DNA of 64,000 nucleotides from Agrypnia vestita (GCA_016648135.1 JADDOH010002290.1:124001-188000), one strand, 5' to 3'. Positions 22,270 through 33,848 are shown, counted from the stretch's first letter. Notes: generated by a model from the sequence alone, not told the origin. Numbers and translations: made by a program.

Positions 22270-22773
22270 TATACAGGGTTATTTGGAAGACATTCATAAC
22301 CTCGCAGGACTATATTTCCGTTTAAATTATGAGTCAAAAATGTCCAGGCAACCATTATCAATACTTAAAATTACGCAATATCATTTTTTTCAACATTTCT
22401 GACTTATTTTTAACAGAACGTTGAAATATCATTATAGTTACTTATATCGATTACGAAAAATTAATTCGTTTCAATACAAGTTAAATGAAATTTTAAAATC
22501 CCTGCAAAATGTTTTCCAATTGGAATTGGAAGGTTTACATTATTTTATTTGACTTGTATTAAAGGAAGTTAATTTTTCATATTCAATATAAGTTACTGTA
22601 ATTATAGTCCAACGTTTTACAAAAAATAAGCCATTTATATTGAAAAAAAAATTAAAACTTATTTATCGCATATCTCCATAACTAGGTGATGATTGTTTGA
22701 ACATTTTCGACTCATAATTAAAGCAGGAATATAGTCCTGCGAGGTTTTTAATGATTTCCAAATATCGCTGTAT
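22270..22773. mobile_element. Foldback MITE, family B, copy 2
   Basis: A near-complete palindrome of about 504 bp. Left end TATACAGGGTTATTTGGAAG and right end (reverse complement TATACAGCGATATTTGGAAA) pair, followed inward by AACCTCGCAGGACTATATT on both arms. The inner body matches copies at 5221-5470 and 34754-35220. Non-coding; spread by an unseen transposase. Confidence 0.85.
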
Positions 22774-24349
22774 AAAAGAGAGCTAAACAAATATTCAACG
22801 AATATTCATACAAGAAATTATACTGAAATCGCAGTTACTTTTTGATTTACCCTCGTAATATCTTAGATAATATATTAAACAACCAATTTAACGTGACGTC
22901 ATTGTAAGATCTCTAAAATATTTAATGTTTTCTCCGGAATTTACTTCTCAAACTTACCAGACTCATTGCTTGTAAGAGCCAGCATCGTCAATCCTGCTCG
23001 TAATCTTCTAGGTATAAATTATTATGTGTTTTCAATCAATGACTCGAAAAACAAATTCCCAATCTTCTGACGTCACTGTTTGATTCTCGAGTTCTCAACG
23101 AAATATTCCTACAAATGTTAGCGCTAGAATGTTCGGTGAGATGTTATTGGATATGCTTGTTATATTTTATTATACACTATGTCACTCTGATCATTCGAAC
23201 GGCTAGACTTTAGAAGGCCCTTACGTCCAGCCTAGGGATCAGATAAGGTAAGATAAATTTTATCAACACATTTTATAGCTTTTTACGTGAAAGGTGACTA
23301 CAATGACATCTGTGTGATCAAATTATAATAATAACATTTAGATTACAGTTTTTAATGTAGGATTTTTATAGATGAGTTTGTGCATTTGGGAAGTATGTTC
23401 GACAGAAGAGGGAAGACTGAGACAATACTTTACCTCTGCAGCTATGTGCCCCTATATTTTTAAAGTGAAATATTAAGCAATACTCTTTTTAATGTACACA
23501 TGATATACATTTGAATTATCTAACATGTACACAAGAGTACGCCTGAAATATATTATTTTCAAATCTTTTAACTCGTTTTACATACCATTATATAATTACT
23601 ACACCCTTCTTATAAAGACTTCAATATACGTTTCCCATATATATAGCGTCGTCTCTATGAGACTTCTATAATATAAATAATTTATCATGATTAATTATTA
23701 TCTCTCTATGAACAAGATCCAGTGTTCTCATAACATACATAAAAAAAATTATTCCAAAAAAAATATTTGTGAAAAAACGGTTCGCGTTATGTATTTAAAG
23801 GATAGAAAAAATTATCAAAATATTTTTTTGAGTAATTGTTATATCCTGACCTTACGGGTATGATTTCAATAATATTTCTAGGGGTCTCAAAAAATTACTC
23901 CCACTATTTATCTAAAGCAACGTAATAACAGCAATAGCGACCGTGGAAATCTGACATGTGTCATTCTGTTGATACCCCTTGTATCTCTCAGCTGAGCCAA
24001 GTGTGTCGACACCGTTAACCCCATTTATTGGTTTTGATGACGACATCAACAACGAATCAGTTACCGACTTAATGAGGACATTTTATAATAATCAGTTAAA
24101 AAGCAGAAAAATGAGCTCACGCGAAACCCCGCGATCTGTCAAATCACCCATACCTACCATTACATTACATTACATTACATGACATTACAGTAATATTTGG
24201 AGATCAGTTGTTTTCTTTGAATTGTAACATTAAATATTCCTAGATTTCTCAATTTCATTTTAATCCTAAATCTTGCGTATTTCGTCACACAATTTATCAT
24301 CCTGTGAGACACATCTTGTTACTCGGGTATAATAAATAAGTAAAGTAAT
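22774..24349. other. Unassigned intron sequence with pentanucleotide microsatellite
   Basis: Mostly AT-rich. A (CATTA)n run lies at about 24157-24190. The segment 23640-23700 is an end fragment of MITE family C. No gene recognised. Confidence 0.5.
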
Positions 24350-24865
24350 TTTTACTCCCTTTATATTAACTCGTGGCGTCTGCTTGCTTGCTTGCCGGCT
24401 TGCCGTCAAAAAAAATTTGGATCGATTTTTGAACCATTTCCCGTGATCCAATCGAGCTGAAACTTGGCAAGTAGACTGGTGGCGACGATCAAGAAGATCT
24501 ATCAGATTTTCGTTAAAAAAAATTAATAATTATAATATAATTTCGGATTTTTAGAATTTTTTTTTTTTTTTTCAAATTGGAATCATTAGAAAAGTTTGAT
24601 TAGCAACTGCGGCCCGATAACGTTGCGGAATATTTTCTCAATTTGAATTATTCCATCGGTATACATAATAGGTACTTTACTACGAATGACGAAAATCTAA
24701 ATTGACTGACAAATGTTTTTAGAATTTAATCTTCAAAGCATGAAGTGGCTCAAAACATCTCACATTTTAGAAATATATTAAATTACTGTAATTTTAGTGT
24801 TATGTTATATGTTTTAATTCGTCTTTAATTTTTGTTATATTTTACAAAGAAAGGGAGTATAATAA
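24350..24865 (+). mobile_element. MITE-like repeat family E, copy 2 (expanded)
   Basis: Left part (24352-24560) matches 20355-20530, with GCGTCTGCTTGCTTGC and ATCCAATCGAGCTGAAACTT. The right end AAAGAAAGGGAGTATAATAA is at 24847-24867. The middle is longer than in the other copies, suggesting an insertion. Confidence 0.65.
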
Positions 24866-25373
24866 AAACTTGGTTTTTATGGGTTACTGTTTTCCTATCT
24901 TAGATATTTTTTTTTTTTAATTACCTCGTACATAACGGTGTTAATTATATATCTTATATTTGTATAACAGAATTAGAATAATAAAACTTTCCCGCTTTTA
25001 ACAGAGAATTTAATTCTCGTGTTCAAAACGGGGGGGTGTTTTCATATATATTGTTACTATAATAATTATTAGCATTATATTCGAATAGCGAAGAAGGATA
25101 TTATGTAAGAAAATAAAATGTATCTTGTAAAGTTATAATAATTAAGAAAGTATTGTAATAATATTTAAAAGTATATATTGATTGTATTTTATATGATTTT
25201 TTTTATAGCGTTGTTAAGATTGATTTTTTGAGTAGATGGAGTAGTTTTGAAATTTCAATAATATTTTGCGTCTTCATTTCATGGGGAAGAGCTTTAAAAA
25301 TTATACTCCTTGACAGGTGAAATGATGTTGGGCTGTTCTAGTGACTTAACCCATGACTTAACTCCCTTTGACA

Positions 25374-25429
25374 CTTGGCTAGTGGTCCGGTAATCGAGGG
25401 TTCGACCCTCGTTCCAGAGGACCACCAAG
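25374..25429. repeat. Nested hairpin with tRNA T-arm-like core
   Basis: CTTG (25374) and GTGGTCC (25382-25388) pair with GGACCAC (25419-25425) and CAAG. Inside lies a perfect CGAGGG-TTCGA-CCCTCG stem-loop (25395-25411), the form of a tRNA T-arm and box B. No other tRNA arm is present. It may be the remnant of a tRNA-derived element. Confidence 0.7.
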
Positions 25430-25599
25430 TTAGTCTAACTTTCGCAACTAGCACAATCGTTTAGCTTAGTTTGAAAATTGTACGAATATTGAAATGACGC
25501 GAATTCCGTGTACACACCTCTATTTAAAAAAAAAACATGTCTGTAAACCACCAAAATATATAGACATTAACTTAACAAAATTTCTGAGCACACGGTCTA

Positions 25600-25980
25600 A
25601 TAAGTTCCAATATCTTAGACTTTTAAAAAAAATTACTAACAGCTTTTAAATTCTTAAATAATAATGAAAAGGTCAAACGTAATCCTCTTTAAAAGTATAA
25701 TGTCTTTTTAAATAAGTCGTGCTGTGTTACAAAAATACGGTCTTACTTGAAGAGACTGATTTTAGAACGAAATTTTTAAATATTAAAAAAAGCGACTCTT
25801 TTAAAAATAAGTTTTGTTTACTAGGGGTGTTAAATGTGAAATAATAAAAACTTTGTAAATAAAAATATAAACTGTATTATAAATGTATATAAATACTTCC
25901 GCTATGTACCAATCCCCTTGCCTAAAGTAGGGGTTTAGTTCATCACTGAACAGTTTTATACTCTGATCTTATTATTATTT
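25600..25980 (+). repeat. Dispersed repeat family A, copy 3
   Basis: It matches 1610-1950 and 31010-31385: AGTCGTGCTGTGTTAC-like, AGAGACTGATTTTAGAACGA and ACTTCCGCTATGTACCAATC followed by CCCTTGCCTAAAGTAGGGG. Unclassified element; no coding. Confidence 0.65.
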
Positions 25981-26469
25981 TCGTAAATGCCGTCAAAGTG
26001 TGTATATTTTATATTTAGGGCTAAGTTCACTTGTAAGAGACTCAGACTGCAAACGTAGTAAGGACAGGGTGAAATAAGCATGCATATTTTGTCCAACCAT
26101 GGTCCAACGCAGGGTATACAGCATGACGATTGTTTAATTTATGTATGCCAAAGAGGTAAAGCTTCTAACGCGCGTACACAATTGTTAATTATACTACATT
26201 GGGAATAAATTCTCGAAATTCAAATAATTTGGACTCATTTCGCACTAATCGCTTGTCTGTAGAACACTTTATATTCGTTCGTCCAGAATATTTGCACATC
26301 TGTTATCTCATTTATTCACTTTACGCCCAGTAGGTAGTCTCTTAATGTATTTATTTTTCTTTGGAATCGCCGAACTGTCAGTTCTTCAACTGTTCGTCTC
26401 GATCATATCGTCCCGCTCATATACAGTTTTGATTTTCTAAACGTTTCTCGAATTAAGCCGGCATTTTCT

Positions 26470-26765
26470 TCTTCTTCTTCTTTTATTAGATCATTGATCT
26501 GTGTCGACAGGTCCTGGTCTTATGACGTCCAGCTCTCTCTCCATCTCTTTGGTGGTCTCCCTGGTGGTCGGCGCCCCTCTGGAATCCCGCGCATCACGGC
26601 TCTGGGAAGTCTTGTCCGGTCCATTCTCTCGACATGGTCCCTCCAGAAACGTCTTCTGTGCCTGCTTCATCGTACAATGTTTTGCAGGTTCTGCGGATTT
26701 TCGCATTGGATACTCTGAGCGTTTTGCCCTTAATAGGTCTTGGGGTCTTTGATCTACAGATCTAC
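26470..26765 (-). pseudogene. LINE reverse-transcriptase C-terminal relic (minus)
   Basis: The minus strand, with frame changes, reads WRDHVERMDRTRLPRAVMRG, IPEGRRPPGRPPKRW and then a tail of repeated GAA. This WxDHVxRM...GRP.KRW block is the typical C-terminal end of RTE/jockey-type LINE proteins. A second relic of the same family is at 61690-62660. The 144-codon frame at 26491-26925 partly covers it in a shifted frame and is not the true reading. Confidence 0.75.
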
Positions 26766-26829
26766 GTTTCATTAGATCAATATTCGTTATACGGCAAGTA
26801 AAGGAGCAATATATATTGTAATAAACCAA

Positions 26830-26946
26830 CCTATGCCTGCTTCGTGGATTTAACCAAGGCGTTCGGCAGAGTGGTACTCGGTGATATTGCAGATATTTTG
26901 TTGAATAAGGGAATATCACCCTCATTAATAAAAATTATACAAGAAC
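26830..26946 (+). pseudogene. LINE reverse-transcriptase motif fragment (plus)
   Basis: The plus strand reads YACFVDLTKAFGRVVLGDIA and LLNKGISPSLIKIIQEL. The FVDL.KAF.RV block is motif A of LINE reverse transcriptases; the usual Asp after KAF is Gly here. It lies tail to tail with the minus-strand C-terminal relic, so the element is rearranged. It is cut off at 26947 by a different repeat. Confidence 0.75.
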
Positions 26947-27450
26947 TAGCTGTGCCCGCGCGGCTTCGCACGCGAAGATTTTTAGTACACAGTTTGGATC
27001 GTCATACAACTTTCGCGAACCTTCTAGAACATTCTCCTTCCAGAACCTTCAAGAAATTGATTGAATGTACAGGAACCTTCTAGACACACTGACACATTCC
27101 GCCACTCAGTTTAGAACCTTATAGAACTTTCGGGAATTTTCCAGATCTCCTTCCAGAACTTTCTGGAGCAGGTTTTTTCGGAACCTTCTAGACTCACCGA
27201 CACAGTCGGCGCGCCTATTTTGAAACAATCTGAAGCATTTGCGACCTTCTCATAACAAAACAATGTGCTAGAAAGCACATTTTCGTCACCCACTCCCATC
27301 CACGCACAGCCACCCCCACCAAAGTTGCATATTTTTGATGTGACACCAAGGGCTATCCACCACCGTAACCATCGATGGGTGGTTGTGGCTGGTTGTGGAG
27401 AAAACTTGGCGGGTAGGGAAACACGTGTTTCTTTTTATATATATATAATA
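26947..27450 (+). mobile_element. Repeat carrying arrays of heat-shock-element pentamers
   Basis: Starts CTAGCTGTGCCCGCGCGGC, the head form of an abundant insect repeat class (compare 34331 and 55956). At 27017-27034 it has GAAccTTCtaGAAcaTTC and at 27038-27055 TTCcaGAAccTTCaaGAA: eight alternating GAA/TTC pentamers in 39 bases. More GAAccTTC blocks follow to about 27190. The right part contains a CCACCACCGTAACC/GGTGGTTGTGG inverted pair (about 27357-27398). Mariner copy 2 begins at its right edge. HSF binding is inferred from the motif only. Confidence 0.65.
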
Positions 27451-28736
27451 TTAGGTCCTTACATATGAAATTGGCGTTTTGCCGTACTGGCAAATTTGAT
27501 CTCAAATATCTTCTCTTTGGTTAGGAATTCCAAATCCAAATTTATACAGCTATTTACTCATGTATTTGTGTTTTGAAAATTATAATTCATTTGTTTTTTC
27601 CTCAATTGTTTTTTTTCTTTGCGTCACTCAGTTTACAAAATGAAAAACTTGAAATATCGCGTTATTTACGAGTACGAGTTCCACCGTGGCACCAGTGCTG
27701 CAGAAACGGCTCGAAGGATTAATGATGTGTATGGCGACGGTGCCGCAAAAGAAAACACAGTGCGTTTTTGGTTCCAACGTTTTCGTTCTGGAAATTTCGA
27801 CCTGCAGAACAAGCCCCGTGGACGGCCGGAGACCAAAGTTGATAATGAAGAATTGAAGGCTATTGTGGAAGCGGATCCATCGCAAACCACATCCGAGTTA
27901 GCTGCAGGCTGCGGTGTTAGTGATAAAACTGTTTTAATCCACTTGAAGCAAATTGGTAAGGTGAAAAAGCTTGAAAGGTGGGTACCTCACGAATTGAGTG
28001 AAGCAAATCAACAAACGCGCGTTGACTGCTGCGTTGCATTACTCAACCGGCACAATAATGAAGGGGATTTAAATCGAATCATTACCTGTGATGAAAAGTG
28101 GATCCTGTACGATAATCGGAAGCGCTCATAGCAATGGCTGAACCCTGCCGAACCAGCCAAACCATGCCCAAAGCGAAAATTGACTCCAAAAAAGTTACTT
28201 GTGAGCGTTTGGTGGACTAGTGCTGGTGTCGTTCACTACAGCTTTCTTAAATCTGGCCAGACGATTACGGCAGATCTCTATTGTCAGCAACTGCAAACCA
28301 TGATGGAAAAGCTAGCTGCTAAACAACCGAGGCCGGTTAATCGCTCTAGGCCACTGCTGCTTCATGATAACGCTAGACCACACACTGCACAACAGACGGC
28401 TACCAAATTACAGAAGCTTCAATTGGAATGTCTAAGACATCCACCGTACTCTCCGGACCTTGCCCCAACAGATTACCATTTTTTTTCGAAATTTGGATAA
28501 CTTCTTGCAAAGGAAAAAATTCAACTCCGATGGGGCAGTCCAAACCGCCTTCAAAGATTTTATTGATTCCCGTCCGAATGGTTTTTTTAGTAAAGGGATC
28601 GATGAACTACCTACGATGGTAAAAGTGCATAGATAGCAATGGTACATACTTTGATTAAATAAATATATTATAATAAAAAAAAATCGGCTTTATGTTCCTC
28701 CCATACTAAACGCCAATTTCATATGTAAGGACCTAA
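27451..28736 (+). mobile_element. mariner transposon, copy 2, complete ends but broken gene
   Basis: 1286 bp with 29-bp identical terminal inverted repeats (27451-27479 and 28708-28736) and TA on both sides (27449-27450 and 28737-28738). Opposite orientation to copy 1 at 6130-7414. Both terminal repeats differ from copy 1 at position 24 (G instead of A). The transposase frame is broken. Confidence 0.95.
27640..28662 (+). pseudogene. mariner transposase pseudogene
   Basis: Same transposase as at 6207-7226, with a few residue changes (for example Asn10 to Tyr, Lys86 to Glu). Breaks: the Ser164 codon TCG is TAG at 28129-28131; the T run at 28479-28486 has eight Ts where the intact copy has seven, shifting the frame after YHFF; and two bases are missing near 28610-28615. 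The three catalytic Asp codons are still present, in two separate open segments. It cannot make a full enzyme but its ends could be mobilised in trans by copy 1. Confidence 0.95.
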
Positions 28737-28738
28737 TA

Positions 28739-30857
28739 TTAATTGAAAACCAACGGCAAAACAAAAAACAAAGTGGATGGTGAACTTTCCAGGCATTTTC
28801 ACTGTTTATTGTAAGCTCTTTAAGTAATTTCCAATTTATTGCAATGAGTGCCGGAATTCCTCTACGTGTAATTACTCGGTAAAATATAAAATATCGTTTA
28901 TATTAAATAGATCGTCTATTTCCGATACCTTTTAGCCAATTCAAAAAAATAATAGATATTCCCTACATAATATGGGTAATATTTGATACCCAGTTAATCA
29001 AATCAATCTGCTTCCTGTATTCTTAAGGGTAGACACCAGTGGCAGCCCCAATTTATATTTCTCTTGTGGGTCTTATATCCAAATTTTTTATTTATTTCTT
29101 TTATACATTGGTGCAAAACAAAACATGCGTAGAAGCTTTTTAGATTACCAATGACATGCACCACACAATGTCAGAGAAGTAAGATAATCATGTGTAATCA
29201 AAGTTTACAAACGTGGCATTTTATAAAATCTAATATTTTCCATTATTCATAGTCAGCTTGTATGGTGTGTTAGTTTACGAATACGATGACTTTCGGTGTA
29301 TGTAGGGTGTATGGGGTGGACTCGGTGAAGATGGAACTAATTAAAGCAGTATTCTACTTTGGGTGCTTGAAAAAAAATCTTTATTCATGATTATTTTATG
29401 AGATTGCGATAAAGATATTATTGATGTAGAGTTTATTAGGCTTAATTAAAAAACTCTCAAAATACTCTTTTTTTTTAATATTGTATATTTTATGCACTTT
29501 TAACATATAAAAACACCATTTGAATACAACGCCTCGATTAGTGGGTGGATCTGCGTTGGTGTTGAAATTTCAAAAATGGGCCATCTTAAAAAGAAAAAAA
29601 TTGAATTTTTATATCAATATCTCATTAAAAATCGACTGAATAATAGTTTTAATGTATACGCAAAAACAACTAAGTGGCGGCGAAAAAAGGAAGAAAAAAA
29701 ACTAATTTTTCTAATAATTCTAGTTCAGTCAGTTTCTATAAGTGTGGTTAAAATTTCATAACAATCGGTTGAATAGTTTCGGAAGTTTTAGCACCAAATG
29801 GTGTAAAAAAGTAGTTTAGATATAAACGCGTTCAAAGTTTTTGTAAAGGAAAAATCACAAAAAATTATCGTACGCTTAATCGGCGATGCCCGCACCATAC
29901 AAAATACCTTCCGACCGTTCCAAATGATCTTTTTTTTCTCAATTTTGCCTTTTCGAAATTCGATTTTTTCAACGTTCCAAAGTAGACTGCCTAAAGCAAA
30001 ATTATTATTTTTTATATTGTCGTAAAAACTATCCAGATTACTTTCACAATTTATAATAATAAAACTGTTTATAGCACGATTTAATGATGAGTTTATAGCG
30101 GCATTAGTCTAACTTTCATTTAGGCGGAAAAAGAGTGTGTGCCTCGAACAACGAACAGAAATATTAACACTTATGCTGAGACCAATTCAGAGCACTCGAT
30201 ACTACTGTGCTGTGTAAAACAAAAATTTATATTTGGATAATTATATATTTAAAAAGTACATTTTTACCGTTTATGGTTGTGTGTGCTACGTGCCAACAGT
30301 ACTTAACTGCAGTCCAGTGAAAGGAGATTGGGGTGATGGAGTAGATTTCTTTAAATAAAACATTCGTACTTACTGTTCTGTTTAATTAATACAAAATATT
30401 TCACATTCAGATTCTACTTAAAAATTTCTCGCATTTCATGTCTTAATACAACAGTAGAAAATTATTTCAAGTTAAATTACGTAGAGAGAACCGATACAAT
30501 GGCTAAACCTCGCAGCAAAAAAAGCGGAATTCGTCTTGCTGTTCATCGATTTTTTGCAGTAAATAGTAGTTTGAAATTGCCAGGCCATTTTTATCCATTG
30601 CAAAATGAAGGCTTCCTCCAACTTTATTATTTGCTGCCAGGTATTTCCGTAGAATTTAATTATATCGACAGTCCAGCAGTTTAAGGGAGGCCTTTGGGTC
30701 CCCCTCTCGTACCACTAGAGGTACAACGATTGTCCTTCCTCCGATGCCTTTTACACTTAGGTCCTTTAATTATATTTTTTTTACACAATTACTGTGTATC
30801 TTAAGGAATTGTCATTCCCTTTAACCCTTTGCAGTGTATGTACCGCACAGACGACCT
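28739..30857. other. Unassigned intron sequence
   Basis: AT-rich, with short runs only. Open frames at 29576 and 30499 are short, lack family motifs and have no supporting splice sites. No repeat partner noticed within the window except a TTAACCCTTTGCAGTG end-like sequence at about 30821. Confidence 0.4.
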
Positions 30858-30889
30858 CAACAATCGATACTTCGCTGTATCGATTGTTG
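30858..30889. repeat. Perfect 13-bp hairpin
   Basis: CAACAATCGATAC (30858-30870), loop TTCGCT, and the exact reverse complement (30877-30889). It lies downstream of TTAACCCTTTGCAGTG and could be part of an element end. No coding nearby. Confidence 0.85.
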
Positions 30890-31009
30890 CGCGCTATGAT
30901 CGATATTCCTAAAATGATGAGGAGCATTGGTTTTTATATTCCTATAAGTCATCAGACCCCAAAATTATATTGACATAAAGTATGGTAAATTTCTTGGCAC
31001 ACAACTTGA

Positions 31010-31385
31010 TACCCCGGCTGGTTCCAATACGTTTGACTTGTTTAAAAAAATTACTACGAGCTTGTAAATTTTGAAGCAATTTTTAAAAGCTTAAGCTCAA
31101 TGTTCTTAAATAGTAATATGTCATAGTAAATAAGTTTCAATTTATTACAAGAAATTTTTACTAAAGAGTTTGATTTTGGATGAAATTTAAGGATGATTAA
31201 AAAAACTTAAAAGTTGTTTATTAGAGAATTTAATTATCCAACAACAAATACTTAACTATACTATTAATGTTCTTAAACATACGCGAAGGGGTACATTTAT
31301 CCACTGAGAACCATAACCCTTTCCTAAAGAAACAGTTTAATTCATCTATGTAAATATAATATCGCTTTGATCAGTTCATGTCTCC
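31010..31385 (+). repeat. Dispersed repeat family A, copy 4
   Basis: Aligns by eye with 25600-25980: TTACTACGAGCTTGTAAATTTT-like start, AAAGAGTTTGATTTTGGATGA and a decayed CCCTTTCCTAAAGAAACAGTTTAATTC end. Confidence 0.55.
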
Positions 31386-31727
31386 GAAGAGGTTTTCCAA
31401 AGAAAGATTCTCCTATATATAACCTTGAAAAGATTTCTTCAATATATTCTTAATTTTTAATGTATTTTCCCTGTATACTTAGAATTAAATATGCATAGGG
31501 AGTATATACGTGAATTAATTATAAGTTAATACGTACGCATTTTATTTAAGTTTGTCAAGTATGTAAATATATTTTTTTAATAATTTGAAATTAAAGTATA
31601 CTCTTTTATTAAAATTACCAATTCTGAAATTAGCAGGAGGTCAAAATTAATGTTTAACGAAGCAAAATTATTTTATCACTGTTGATAAATTAATCAGACA
31701 TTAATTAATTATTCAGACATGAATTAA

Positions 31728-31920
31728 TTAATGTCTGAATAATCATGGTTTTTCCGAATTTTCAAATCATTTATTAGAAAATGATCACGGTTTTGATAAA
31801 AATTTAGGACTTTCTATTTTACATATTCGATTTTGGTCTAAAATCGAATATTTTAGAATTATTAGAAATAAGTACAGCATGTAAAAGTCAACAAAGTATT
31901 ATTAATAATCAATTAAATGT
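31728..31920 (+). pseudogene. Penelope-like element GIY-YIG region fragment
   Basis: The plus strand reads SEFSNHLLENDHGFDKNLG and, after a frame change, LELLEISTACKSQQSIINNQ. It matches the fragment at 7870-8215 and the minus-strand frame at 44799-45038. It has stops and lacks the catalytic N-terminal part. Confidence 0.7.
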
Positions 31921-31984
31921 ATGAAAAAAATTCAAAAATTAATTATTGAAAAAATAATTAATTAATCATTATTACACATCGTTT

Positions 31985-32095
31985 TTACATAAACATGGTG
32001 CACCAACGAAGTACTGCTCATACCGAAAGTAACTAATTATTATGCTCAAAGGATATGAAAATATGTAATAACGAAAACATTTAAAAAACTTTAAG
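31985..32095 (+). repeat. Dispersed repeat family D, copy 2
   Basis: Matches 14120-14240 (see there). Downstream, 32130-32150 is an (AAT)n run. Confidence 0.6.
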
Positions 32096-32284
32096 AAATT
32101 TTATAAAGGATAATTAATATTAAACTAAAAAAAAAATAATAATAATAATATTAAGGCAGGCCTAAAAGAAAAATTAATGGAATTACTAATTTTTTAAAAT
32201 GATTCCTACTGACTAAGTGGGGTTATTATCTTTGTAATGTTTTTCGTTTATTATGATAATTTATTTATCTGTTTCTTTTTTCAT

Positions 32285-32720
32285 TCATTTGTATCACATT
32301 AGTATTAAATTAAATTTAAGATAATCAAGAAAATTATTTCTTCAGTATTTGTTTTGTAGTGAGACTGTACCTGTACCCACTGAGTACTGAAAATAAATAA
32401 CGGCGTACGGAAAATAAACAAGCAATCTGGTGTCACTCATCCATGACCGCACTATCTCTCTAGAAAATTCTACGATATTCCATCGCCTTAGTAAAAGACT
32501 ACGTAGAATCGTCTAGAACTTTCCACGTGTTTCTCGTTACCTCTAGAATGAACCTTTCGAAGGAATTATGTTTGTGACATTAACATTTAACACTTCGTGA
32601 TACTACCGAGTGAACTAGTGTGATCGGTGATTATGATAATACAACACGCGATATTTTATATAATTTCAAATAAAGAGATAAATTCTAAAGTGTCCATGTA
32701 TGAGTATATTTAAATCATTT
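32285..32720 (+). repeat. Dispersed repeat (as 4330-4660) split by a roughly 290-bp insertion
   Basis: The left part (32285-32355) matches 4330-4400 and the right part (32664-32710) matches 4455-4500. Between them lies a sequence absent at 4400, from about 32356 to 32663, GC-richer and with several TCTAGAA/CTAGAAC motifs like those of the LTR U3 regions. The insert ends TACAACA; it may be another LTR or MITE. Its exact ends were not fixed. Confidence 0.5.
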
Positions 32721-33099
32721 TAAAATAGGACCACAAAGTAGATAAATTTGGTTTGCTTATGTGTGACCCCAAATGTATATAAAAATAAATTATCATCGAC
32801 ATCATAATCAAATGTCATCTCGATTGGATGAAGGGAAGTGTGTTGGGTAGTATTCACTTTCAAGATTTTTTTACAAGTAATCGAGACCGGCGGTGAAGTT
32901 AGTATAAAGGATTTAAAAAAGAATATTAATTAAATAAAAAAAATATTTTTAAAATTGAAGAAATTCGGGATTCTTATCCTGATTTTTTCGATACATATAT
33001 CTTTTTTGAATATCTTTATTTTCGATTAATCTAACATGTTTAAAATATCTAAGTATTCTTTGAGAAGAAAATTAAATTGCAGGATACATCTCTGAGAAT

Positions 33100-33307
33100 T
33101 TTCACAGTGTGGCCACCACTGTCAGATGTTGTCGGTTGCCAGGTCTCGGGTTTTCATCGCAAAACACAGGGCTGGGATACGAAATATATTAGGGAAGGCT
33201 CCCAGAAGCGCTGCCGAGCCGGGGGTGGCGTCTGGTTACTTAGCAACTAATCGGCGCCGGAGAAAACACTGTAACAACCCTCCAAATTGTTCCCGGCAGA
33301 AATAAAT
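33100..33307. other. GC-rich unique island
   Basis: About 200 bp with high GC (for example GCCGAGCCGGGGGTGGCG at 33213-33230) in AT-rich surroundings. No splice-flanked frame was found. It could be a conserved non-coding element or unknown repeat. Confidence 0.3.
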
Positions 33308-33848
33308 ACAGATGAAAACTCGGCCAGTAGATTTCGGTGCCAGAAAGGGGTTGATTTTACTGTTGCTTTGAAATATTGCTCTAGAAATCATTATTTTTAA
33401 TAATGTTACCAGCTCCAATCCGTCAAAAATGACAGAACGTTGAATCGCGTCTTTGCAAAGCCCTAGTATATATTTATAACTATTCTATTCAATTAATTTC
33501 TAACAAATGATATTGTGAAATATCAAAAATTTCAGGCCAGCCATTTTTCAGAAAAAATATTTAGACGCAAACAACTTTCTTAAAAAGAGTTTTGAACAAC
33601 TGGCGCCAGGGCAACAAGAGGATATAATCTTTCGTACGTCACCAGAATGTTGAAATTATGCTGATTAATTGAGTTAATTGATTAGACAAAAGTAAAAACA
33701 GATGAAAACTCGGCCAGCAGATTTCGGTGCCATAAAGGGGTTGATTAAACTGTCCCTTTTCAATATTACTCTAGAAATCATTATTTTTAATAACCTTACT
33801 AGTGCAACCCGTCAAAAATGATAGAAAAATGGTTCGCGTCTTTGCTAA
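33308..33848 (+). repeat. Pair of 150-bp direct repeats
   Basis: 33308-33463 and 33697-33848 are diverged copies (AGATGAAAACTCGGCCAG, then AGATTTCGGTGCCA and AAAGGGGTTGATT). Both contain a CCGTCAAAAATGA hairpin-like block, which recurs at 35670 and, inverted, at 63930. They may be the two LTR-like or terminal copies of a degraded element, with about 230 bp between. Confidence 0.75.

Noticed and set aside
24157..24190. CRISPR-like or telomere-like array
   Set aside because: It is a short CATTA microsatellite without spacers.
26491..26925. 144-codon minus-strand frame
   Set aside because: The LINE peptide is in a shifted frame over the same DNA; this frame shows no family motif.
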